Assembly (NCBI GenBank): GCA_022708105.1
Contig: JAKIZI010000002.1
Location: 1 to 64,000 of the forward strand
Direction of reading: 5' to 3'
Source of the DNA: Bacteroidota bacterium
GTDB lineage: Bacteria; Bacteroidota; Bacteroidia; Bacteroidales; WCHB1-69
Length of the DNA stretch: 64,000 nucleotides
Part shown: positions 48,841-55,522 of the stretch, piece after piece
Numbering within the stretch: the stretch's first letter is position 1
How the letters are laid out: each line of letters begins with the position of its first letter
Translations under genes and position numbers: made by a program
The notes under the pieces: model-generated
Databases searched by the model: none
What the model saw: the letters and a program-made list of their open reading frames with translations, nothing else
What the model was told of the DNA's origin: nothing

Positions 48841-48893
48841 TTGCTTCGTAAAAGTTTTTCTTCGCCCGATTTGTTGAATAGAACGAATTATTC

Positions 48894-49095
48894 GATACTA
48901 TCCTAAAAAGTGTGTAAAACTCAAAGTTTAATATTTTTGTAAAGCAAAAACAAACAAACAAACAATGAATTTTACACAATCGCAAAATTACGAAATTTTA
49001 GAGAATATCATCAACCATGGTTCAGGAATTGAAGAAATTCTACGGATGAGTCTTGAAATTCTTAGGAAGGCGGAACGCTAGGAACACAATTATAT
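48894..49095 (+). mobile_element. IS256-family left-end relic, + orientation
   Basis: Outer end GATACTATCCTAAAAAGTGT is followed by a transposase start at 48965 (MNFTQSQNYEILENIINHGS). It reads about 38 codons to an in-frame TAG in GAACGCTAGGAACAC, after which similarity stops near 49095. The same end, start and TAG occur inverted at 55482-55285. It is the start of a Mutator/IS256-type transposase, not functional. The following 49096-49136 has nothing I recognise. Confidence 0.8.
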
Positions 49096-49136
49096 GTTCA
49101 TTGCTTCATAATTATGGTGCAATTGCAAAGAGAGGC

Positions 49137-49259
49137 AACATTCGTAAATATTTTTAAAAAAAAACAAAATTATTTTTTATATTGTTTATTATCATTAAGT
49201 TATCATAAATACAAAATTTTATTTACGAATGTTATAAGATTTGTATTTACGAAAGTGTT
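49137..49259. promoter_or_regulatory. 14-bp inverted repeat with a third half-copy (possible operator)
   Basis: AACATTCGTAAATA (49137-49150) is the exact reverse complement of TATTTACGAATGTT (49220-49233), and TATTTACGAAAGTGTT follows at 49244-49259. The 70 bp between is very AT-rich. Such spaced sites suggest a DNA-binding protein's operator or an integration site; no assignment can be made. It lies upstream of the nuclease gene. Confidence 0.4.
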
Positions 49260-49281
49260 ATATTTGTTGTGTAAATAACCT

Positions 49282-50427
49282 GTTAGCATTTATTTAAAAA
49301 GACAAAACAGACAACTTCTATGTACGGACTGAAAGATTTAAAAACCACAATAAAAACAGACATTAATTCAGTTGAGTGCCCAGTTAAAGGTTGTTCTGTG
49401 AAAGTTGACCGACAAAGAAATTCATTCAAACGAGAGCAGACATACTTATGCCCGACTCACAAGATTTATATATCTCCTTCGACGTTTGAGTACGAAACAG
49501 AGAAAGAAAATTTATTGTGGTTTGACAATTCAGACAACCTACTTTTTGAAGAAATAAAAAAAGTAAAGAGAGAAAGCCGTATCTCAAGGGATAACAGTGA
49601 AGATGCTTTAACTTGGAATGTGTTTAGGTTTCTCGACAAACAAGGACTCCTGCCAGATTTTCTTTCTCAATTATCAAACAAAGAAATTAAAGACACAGAA
49701 TTGATTTTATGGTCATATTCACCAAAAGAAAAATCTGGCTGGACATTATTGAATCAAGCACGTGAGGAATTTGGTGAGAAAATCAAAAGAGGCTCTGAAC
49801 CTGATATTATAATACGGACAAACAAAGTATTATATTTCATAGAAGCAAAGTTAACAGCAAAAAACGAAACTACACCAAGCGAATCGCAAAACAGAAAAAA
49901 ATACGAAACTGGCGGGGATAGATTGTTTCAACAAATCTTCAAATCAGACTATGAAACTGTTGCTGAAAAGGAAAAAAGATATGAATTAATGCGGTTTTGG
50001 TTGATTGGAAGTTGGATGGCAAAAAAACTTAATGTAGACTTTGAATTTTATAGTTTGGTAATGCAATCCAGAGAATTAGACATTGAAGCAACCTTTGGTA
50101 AGCATATAATTGAAACAACAGAAAGGAAATTTTTCCGCTTGACTTGGGAGCAAATCTATGCTTTTATTAAACTGCTCCCAGACAATAAGGAAAAATATAT
50201 AGTGAATAAGTACTTTGAAAACAAGTCTCTTGGGTACAATTCTATTGGTAAAATTATAAAGGCATTTAATGTTAAATTGACGAAGATAAAAAAATAAACA
50301 AATGCTAACAAAGTGTAAATGCCATAAGGGTTTCAGTGGGTATGCGAAGTGTTGTAGACCACTTCAACTTTTCGTGTAACTTGACAGAAAATCGCCCGCA
50401 ATCCCGCACTGCTCATAGCCGGAACCG
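49282..50427 (+). mobile_element. Integron-type gene cassette (nuclease plus attC-like site)
   Basis: Bounded by two direct copies of GTTAGCAT (49282-49289 and 50427-50434), the expected result of site-specific insertion at G/TTAGC. It contains one promoterless-looking gene and, after it, the attC-like palindrome. No integrase gene is in the window, so this would be a lone cassette. Confidence 0.55.
49320..50297 (+). CDS. PD-(D/E)XK nuclease-domain protein with N-terminal zinc ribbon
   Basis: 325-aa protein of unknown target. Residues 20-47 form a likely zinc ribbon (Cys20, Cys25, Cys44, His47). The core has SEPDII (Asp162) followed by YFIEAKLTAK (Glu175, Lys177), the classic PD-(D/E)XK metal and catalytic residues. 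This points to a restriction-like or defence endonuclease. It has no companion methylase. It is the only gene in the putative cassette. Confidence 0.7.
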   Translation: MYGLKDLKTTIKTDINSVECPVKGCSVKVDRQRNSFKREQTYLCPTHKIYISPSTFEYETEKENLLWFDNSDNLLFEEIKKVKRESRISRDNSEDALTWNVFRFLDKQGLLPDFLSQLSNKEIKDTELILWSYSPKEKSGWTLLNQAREEFGEKIKRGSEPDIIIRTNKVLYFIEAKLTAKNETTPSESQNRKKYETGGDRLFQQIFKSDYETVAEKEKRYELMRFWLIGSWMAKKLNVDFEFYSLVMQSRELDIEATFGKHIIETTERKFFRLTWEQIYAFIKLLPDNKEKYIVNKYFENKSLGYNSIGKIIKAFNVKLTKIKK

Positions 50428-50434
50428 TTAGCAT
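50302..50434 (+). repeat. attC-like recombination site (133 bp)
   Basis: Ends are a perfect inverted pair ATGCTAAC / GTTAGCAT. Inside, GCCATAAG faces a partly complementary CTCATAGC. The interior runs of AAGGGTTTCAGTGG and CCCGCACTGC resemble attC-type elements that I recall from Bacteroidota metagenomes. The AAC...GTT ends follow the attC rule, but the GTTRRRY consensus is met only in part. Confidence 0.55.
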
Positions 50435-50493
50435 TCATTGGAAGAAACCCAGACACATAAATGAATATTCACGATTAAAAAAGGAGGTCATAA

Positions 50494-50982
50494 ATGAGAC
50501 ACAAGCGATTAAAATTAAGTGCCATACTCTTGTTAGGACTTGGACTAACAGGACTACAAGCACAAGAAAGCGTTAATTCCACCGGCGGAAATGCTGTTTC
50601 CTCTAGTGGCTCGGTGAGTTATTCCGTCGGACAGGATTCATACCATAGTCCAGTCGGCATCAACGGATCAGTAGCGGAAGGTGTGCAGCAGCCATATGAA
50701 ATTTCGGTAATCACAGAAATCGAAGAAGCGAAGGGCATAACTCTTTCCATTTCGGTATACCCGAACCCTGCAACTAATTATCTTTCATTGGAAATTAAAG
50801 ATATAGAAATTACCGATTTAAGATTTCAATTATTTGATATGCAAGGAAAACTTTTACATAATGAAAAAATAGTTGGGAATCAAACCACTATTGCGATGAA
50901 TAAATATGCTCCGGCAACCTATTTTATAAAAGTTTTTCAGGATAATACAGAAGTAAAAACATTTAAAGTAATAAAAAATTAA
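50494..50982 (+). CDS. Small T9SS type A cargo protein
   Basis: 162-aa secreted protein. Signal peptide ends LQAQE (about 23). A Ser/Gly-rich strand region (VNSTGGNAVSSSGSVSYSVGQ) repeats a theme common in Bacteroidota surface proteins. The C-terminal 75 residues are the type A sorting domain: SVYPNPATNYLSLEI, LFDMQGKLL, YFIKVFQDNTEVKTFKVIKN. A near-perfect AAGGAGGT precedes the ATG. Its last codons are duplicated upstream of the second FISUMP gene. It probably ends on the surface or as a small secreted adhesin-like protein. Confidence 0.8.
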   Translation: MRHKRLKLSAILLLGLGLTGLQAQESVNSTGGNAVSSSGSVSYSVGQDSYHSPVGINGSVAEGVQQPYEISVITEIEEAKGITLSISVYPNPATNYLSLEIKDIEITDLRFQLFDMQGKLLHNEKIVGNQTTIAMNKYAPATYFIKVFQDNTEVKTFKVIKN

Positions 50983-50995
50983 GGAGGATTGTTAC

Positions 50996-52147
50996 ATGAA
51001 AAAAATACTTACCATTTTGTCAGTTGTGTTTTTAACAGCAACACTTTGGGCACAAAGCCCTGAAAAAATGAGTTATCAAGCAGTCATTCGAGATGCAAAT
51101 GGGAATCTTCTGTCCAACCATTCGATTGGGATGCAACTTAGCATCTTACAAGGTAGTCCAAGCGGCACTGCAGTTTACATCGAAAGACAATCTCCAAGCA
51201 CTAATGCCAATGGATTGGTAACTTTAGAAATAGGAAACGGGACAGTGGTGTCGGGCGATTTTACTACCATCGACTGGGCAAACGGCCCTTATTTTCTGAA
51301 ATCCGAAACAGATCTTAACGGCGGGGCAACATACACTATTGCAGGAACAAGTCAGCTATTAAGTGTACCCTATGCTTTACATGCAAAAACGGCGGAAACG
51401 CTTACAGGTGGCATTACCGAAACCGACCCCAGCGTACCCACAGGAACCCAATCTGGACAAATGCAATATTGGAACGGCACAGCATGGGTAACTGTTGCAG
51501 CTACCGCAAACGAAGGAGCAACGCTACAAATGATTGGAGGCGTGCCTACATGGGTAGGCGGAGCACCTCCTCCACAAAATGTTACCAACCCCACCACCGG
51601 TGAAATTTGGATGGACCGTAACCTTGGCGCCTCACAAGTGGCAATAAGTAGCACCGATGCCCTTGCTTATGGCGATTTGTACCAGTGGGGACGTGCAGCA
51701 GACGGTCACGAAAGCCGTACATCGGGTACAACATCTACATTGGCAACAAGCGATACCCCCGGGCATGGCTATTTTATAACCAGTATCAGTTTCCCTGACG
51801 ATTGGCGCAACCCGCAAAACGACAACCTTTGGCAGGGTGTAAGCGGCATCAACAATCCTTGCCCAAGTGGTTACCGCATACCAACCAGAGCCGAATGGGA
51901 AGCCGAGCTTGCAAGTTGGAGTAGCAACAATGCAGCCGGAGCTTTTGCCTCTCCGCTTAAGTTGCCCGTGCCCGGCGGCCGAGACGACAGCAATGGCGTG
52001 CTCAGCAGTGCGGGTACCAACGCCTACTATTGGTCGAGTACGGTAGATGGTACCAGCGTCATACTCCTGTGCTTCAACAGTAGCAATGCCAATATGATCA
52101 GCTACGGCCGTGGATACGGCTTATCTGTCCGCTGCATTAAGGATTAG
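50996..52147 (+). CDS. FISUMP-domain surface protein, copy 1 (candidate DGR target)
   Basis: 383-aa secreted protein. Signal peptide (MKKILTILSVVFLTAT, cleavage near LWAQS); N-terminal conserved region (about 20-180) including SYQAVIRDANGN and SQLLSVPYALHAK; then a Fibrobacter-major-paralogue (FISUMP) C-type-lectin-like domain from GEIWMDRNLG (about 200) to VRCIKD at the end. Repeated blocks NPCPSGYRIPT, WSSNNAAGAFASPLKLP and YYWSSTVDGT are conserved; the residues between vary against copy 2. Codon-level comparison suggests diversification by a retroelement. The ribosome-binding site is AAGGAGG. Confidence 0.85.
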   Translation: MKKILTILSVVFLTATLWAQSPEKMSYQAVIRDANGNLLSNHSIGMQLSILQGSPSGTAVYIERQSPSTNANGLVTLEIGNGTVVSGDFTTIDWANGPYFLKSETDLNGGATYTIAGTSQLLSVPYALHAKTAETLTGGITETDPSVPTGTQSGQMQYWNGTAWVTVAATANEGATLQMIGGVPTWVGGAPPPQNVTNPTTGEIWMDRNLGASQVAISSTDALAYGDLYQWGRAADGHESRTSGTTSTLATSDTPGHGYFITSISFPDDWRNPQNDNLWQGVSGINNPCPSGYRIPTRAEWEAELASWSSNNAAGAFASPLKLPVPGGRDDSNGVLSSAGTNAYYWSSTVDGTSVILLCFNSSNANMISYGRGYGLSVRCIKD

Positions 52148-52191
52148 ACACTTTGAAAAGCGAAACGATTTGACACTTTGACACTTAAACA

Positions 52192-52206
52192 CCCTGTTCC
52201 GCAGGG
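52192..52206. other. Hairpin downstream of FISUMP copy 1
   Basis: CCCTG-TTCCG-CAGGG, a 5-bp perfect stem 45 bp after the stop codon. DGR targets often have a hairpin shortly after the variable region, but this stem is short. No equivalent follows copy 2. Confidence 0.4.
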
Positions 52207-52265
52207 CTATATTACTGCCGCTTTTAAGACCGATAGCGAATGGTCTAAAAAGTAATAGTATTATA

Positions 52266-53461
52266 TACAGAAGTAAAAACATTTAAAGTAATAAAAAATT
52301 AAGGAGGATTGTTCAATGAAAAAAATAATTACCATTTTATCAGTTGTGTTTTTAACAGCAACACTTTGGGCACAAAGCCCCGAACAAATGAGTTATCAAG
52401 CAGTAATTCGAGAAGCAAACGGGAATTTTCTGTCCAATCATTCGATTGGGATGCAACTTAGCATCTTACAAGGTAGTCCAAGCGGCACTGCAGTTTACAT
52501 CGAAAGACAATCTCCAAGTACTAATACCAATGGATTGGTAACTTTAGAAATAGGAAACGGGATAGTGGTGTCGGGCGATTTTACCACCATCGACTGGGCA
52601 AACGGCCCTTATTTCCTGAAATCCGAAACAGATCTTAACGGCGGGGAAACATATACTATTGCAGGAACAAGTCAGCTATTAAGTGTACCGTATGCTTTAC
52701 ATTCAAAAACGGCGGAAACGGTTACAGGTGGCATTACCGAAACCGACCCCAGCGTACCCACAGGAACCCAATCTGGGGAAATGCAATATTGGAACGGCAC
52801 AGCATGGGTAACTGTTGCAGCTACCGCAAACGAAGGAGCAACTCTACAAATGATTGGAGGCGTGCCTACATGGGTAGGCGGAGCACCTCCTCCACAAAAT
52901 GTTACCAACCCCACTACTGGTGAAATTTGGATGGACCGTAACCTTGGCGCCTTACAAGTGGCAACAAGTAGCACCGATGCAAGCTCTTACGGCAACTTGT
53001 ACCAGTGGGGGCGTGCAGCAGACGGTCACGAAAGCCGTACATCGGGTACAACATCTACATTGGCAACAAGCGATACACCCGGACATGGCGATTTTATAAC
53101 CAATAGAAGTAGCCCTTACGATTGGCGCAACCCGCAAAACGACAACCTTTGGCAGGGTGTAAGCGGCATCAACAATCCTTGTCCAAGTGGTTACCGCATA
53201 CCAACCTCAGCCGAATGGGAAGCCGAGCGTACAAGTTGGAGTAGCAACGATGCAGCCGGAGCTTTTGCCTCTCCGCTTAAGTTGCCCATGGCCGGCTGGC
53301 GTAGCCCCATCGATGGCACGATCACTTATGTGGACAGCCGCTATTGGTCGAGTACGGTATATAGTACCCTCGCCGGTAAGCTAATCTTCAACAGTAGCAA
53401 TTCCTTCGTGAGCACCGAAGGCCGTGTAGCTGGCTTTTCTGTTCGTTGCATTAAAGATTAG
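52266..53461 (+). repeat. Second unit of a tandem duplication (1320-bp offset)
   Basis: Positions 52266-52317 repeat 50946-50997, including the last codons of the T9SS gene (EVKTFKVIKN), its stop and the AAGGAGG site. The FISUMP copies then align at a constant 1320-bp offset until about 53280. This shows a tandem duplication whose left junction lies inside the upstream gene. Confidence 0.85.
52316..53461 (+). CDS. FISUMP-domain surface protein, copy 2 (candidate DGR target)
   Basis: 381-aa paralogue of the preceding gene, nearly identical over the first 200 residues. It diverges at scattered positions in the C-terminal FISUMP domain: AFASPLKLPMAGWRSPIDG and YWSSTVYSTLAGKLIF against different residues in copy 1. 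The final VRCIKD is shared. Two codons are lacking near the YYW segment. Its domain should adopt the C-type-lectin-like fold used for ligand binding. Confidence 0.85.
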   Translation: MKKIITILSVVFLTATLWAQSPEQMSYQAVIREANGNFLSNHSIGMQLSILQGSPSGTAVYIERQSPSTNTNGLVTLEIGNGIVVSGDFTTIDWANGPYFLKSETDLNGGETYTIAGTSQLLSVPYALHSKTAETVTGGITETDPSVPTGTQSGEMQYWNGTAWVTVAATANEGATLQMIGGVPTWVGGAPPPQNVTNPTTGEIWMDRNLGALQVATSSTDASSYGNLYQWGRAADGHESRTSGTTSTLATSDTPGHGDFITNRSSPYDWRNPQNDNLWQGVSGINNPCPSGYRIPTSAEWEAERTSWSSNDAAGAFASPLKLPMAGWRSPIDGTITYVDSRYWSSTVYSTLAGKLIFNSSNSFVSTEGRVAGFSVRCIKD

Positions 53462-53557
53462 ACACTTTGACACTTTTTTATAATCCCCCTTTGGCGGACG
53501 AAAAATAGTTTTAAAAAAGCAATAATTGAGAATTTTGAAGAATTTACCATATGTGAG

Positions 53558-53593
53558 AAAACGCTAACAACTATCTGCGCTGGCGTTTTTTTT
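53558..53593 (+). terminator. Rho-independent terminator after FISUMP copy 2
   Basis: AAAACGC (53558-53564) pairs with GCGTTTT (53583-53589), followed by a T run. It contains the sequence GCTAACAA but has no matching GTTAGC nearby. Confidence 0.65.
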
Positions 53594-53643
53594 CGTCCCT
53601 ACACGTGACAATAATTCATAACAACTTTGCCAAAAAATAAACT

Positions 53644-54210
53644 ATGGCAAAGAGCAGCACCCGCAGAGTCTCATTCTATATCAACGGCAAGGAAATCGAA
53701 GCATCGGTCAAACAAGTCCGTGCCGAAATGAACCGCCTTGTCAACGAACAAAACAAAATGGTCATCGGCAGCGACGAATATGTCGCCCACGCCAAGAAAA
53801 TTCGTGAACTCCGATCAATTCTCAAAGAACACACCCAAGAAATAGGTAATGCCAAATCCCAATGGCAAGAACTATACGATAAAGTCATGCAATTCGGCAT
53901 GGGAGTTGGTGGATTTACTCAAATTTTTGAGATGGCTGACAATGCCATTTCAACCCTAAAACAACTGGCTACCGACCTTGCCGAGATGGACGATATCTAT
54001 AGCGACGTAATGAAGACAACGGGCTTCACTCATGAACAAGTCGAAGAACTCAATAAGAGCTTCAAAGCAATGGATACACGCACTTCAAGGGAACAACTGA
54101 ACAACCTTGCTTACATTGCCGGAAAACTCGGGCTAAATACAAAAGAACTAGTTACGCAGTTTGTAGAAGCGGCTGACGTGATCAATGTTTCTATGGGAAA
54201 ATATTTATAG
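53644..54210 (+). pseudogene. Phage tail tape-measure protein, N-terminal fragment
   Basis: 188 codons encode the start of a tail-length tape-measure protein: charged coiled region (residues 15-65) and then TGFTHEQVEELNKSFKAMDT and EQLNNLAYIAGKLGLNTKEL, which are typical of the phage tape-measure core. A stop follows VSMGKYL where intact proteins continue for hundreds of residues. It has a normal start. It is probably a prophage remnant brought in with the island. Confidence 0.75.
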
Positions 54211-54300
54211 GAAATTCACCCATCAGGTCTGATATTATATTGATAAAATAGTTTTGGAAATAGAAACCCAAAAACTTTACGTGGATGTTCTCATTATTTT

Positions 54301-54415
54301 TCGGCAAGTTAGCAGAACATTGCCGACGGAGCACATTCCCCTTTCGCGTGCGGAAGGGGTGGCCTTCGGCGACAAGAATCCTTGTCCATCAGCATAACAG
54401 AAGCGTCGCCGAAGG
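54301..54415. repeat. Stack of inverted repeats
   Basis: Four hairpins lie within 115 bp: TCGGCAA/TTGCCGA (54301-54326), CCCCTT/AAGGGG (54338-54359), GACAAG-AATC-CTTGTC (54371-54386) and CCTTCGGCGAC/GTCGCCGAAGG (54363-54415, 11 bp perfect). It may be a structured intergenic repeat or an RNA. The rest of 54211-54604 shows nothing else. Confidence 0.6.
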
Positions 54416-54604
54416 ACGGGGTAGGTAATAAGATTCTTCATTTTGATTTATTAGCTGAAAATTTTTTATTGTTGTCTGGTAAAAAATAAAAACCATCAAA
54501 AACCAATCAAAAGTCCTTGATAATCAAGTACACGATTTTGTTTTTTAAAAAGGAAGCCCCCTTCCAATTAACATATTCATTGTTAGACTTCGTAGGTAGC
54601 TTTC

Positions 54605-54802
54605 CACGAATTCATGGCAAGCCTGTCACGAATTCATGGCAAGCCTGTCACGAATTCATGGCAAGCCTGTCACGAGTTCATGGCAAGCCTGTCACGAGTT
54701 CATGGCAAGCCTGTCACGAGTTCATGGCAAGCCTGTCACGAGTTCATGACAAGCCTGTCGTGAGTCCGAGACAAGCCTGTCATGAGTTCATGACAGGCCT
54801 CC
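54605..54802. repeat. 22-bp minisatellite, nine units
   Basis: Nine head-to-tail units of CACGAATTCATGGCAAGCCTGT with drift towards the right (GAGTTCATGACAAG). 22 bp is not a multiple of three, so the open frame across it is incidental. Units are contiguous with no spacers. Confidence 0.9.
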
Positions 54803-54828
54803 CATGAGTCCGAAGTTACTCTCGAATA

Positions 54829-54938
54829 AAAACCACGCTTCATTTTGGGCAAAACCAAGCTTCATTCTGAGTAAAACCAAGCTTGGTTTTGAACAAAACC
54901 ACGCTTCATTTTGAGTAAAACCAAGCTTCATTCTGAGC
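54829..54938. repeat. Second 22-bp minisatellite, five units
   Basis: Five units of AAAACCAAGCTTCATTCTGAGT-type sequence, again 22 bp long but unrelated in sequence to the first array 26 bp upstream. Confidence 0.85.
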
Positions 54939-54949
54939 CGAATGAAGTT

Positions 54950-55482
54950 TCACTCGGAACCGTACATAGCTGAATATCGGCCATTTTGAAATGATTCTGA
55001 ACAACTGTCTCTATGCCCGTAAGTCCGTCGCTGACTCACTTGACTGCTGCTGTATGACTTCCCGTAAATCTCTCCGAACAGGTCGCCCACTTCTTCTGTG
55101 GTCAGGCCTGCTCCATACAGTTTGAAGGCTATCGGCCTCGCTTCTTCTTCCTGGTCTCGCAACAGGCCTAATATCATGGATAGAAGTTTCCGTTGCGGGT
55201 TCTCGGAACCTTTAACTCCAAAAGTTTACCCTGTCCGTAAGTATTTCTAAAACGATAGCCGTTGCTGAGATCTCCATTTGAAAAATTGTACTCCTAGCGT
55301 GCCTCCTTCATAGGAATTTCAAGACTCATCCGTAGAATTTCTTCAATTCCTGAACCATGGTTGATGATATTCTCTAAAATTTCGTAATTTTGCGATTGTG
55401 TAAAATTCATTGTTTCTGTTTTTTTATTTGACTTTACAAAAATATTAAACTTTGAGTTTTACACACTTTTTGGGATAGTATC
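54950..55482 (-). pseudogene. IS256-family transposase relic, - orientation, 5' part
   Basis: Reading from the right end (GATACTATCC at 55482) the minus strand gives MNFTQSQNYEILENIINHGS from about 55411. A TAG follows at GCACGCTAGGAGTAC, then NFSNGDLSNGYRF, KVPRTRNGNFYP, and after a shift ILGLLRDQEEEARPIAFKLY and LTTEEVGDLFGEIYGK. All are conserved in the N-terminal half of IS256-type transposases. The DDE catalytic half is missing. Frame changes and the TAG make it inactive. Confidence 0.85.
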
Positions 55483-55522
55483 TGTATGGCAAGGGAATTA
55501 CGTTGTAGAGATAAGTATTTTT

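Larger units (their letters stand above)
48894..55482. other. Genomic island bounded by inverted IS256 relics
   Basis: Both outer ends carry the same IS left end facing outward. In between lie a PD-(D/E)XK nuclease cassette, a T9SS cargo, two FISUMP proteins, a phage fragment, hairpins and minisatellites. The FISUMP stretch is visibly more GC-rich than the flanks. Strong GGAGG ribosome-binding sites occur here but not at most genes outside. The island separates the pgk operon from an unrelated T9SS gene. Confidence 0.65.

Noticed and set aside
49056-49080. Programmed readthrough of the TAG shared by both IS relics
   Set aside because: Both copies are truncated and shifted further on, and TAG ends normal genes in this genome, so a common dead ancestor is simpler.
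50996-53461. FISUMP variation as ordinary positive selection
   Set aside because: Selection alone would not keep third bases constant at most changed codons, but it cannot be fully excluded without a template repeat.
53558-54313. Second attC site from GCTAACAA (about 53564) to GTTAGC (about 54308)
   Set aside because: The halves are over 700 bp apart, one lies in a terminator and the other in a separate hairpin.
54517-54807. Open frame of 96 codons across the first minisatellite
   Set aside because: The frame is open only because the 22-bp unit lacks stops; it has no ribosome site and no recognisable domain.
54605-54938. Possible CRISPR array
   Set aside because: The 22-bp units abut each other without unique spacers, and there are no cas genes.
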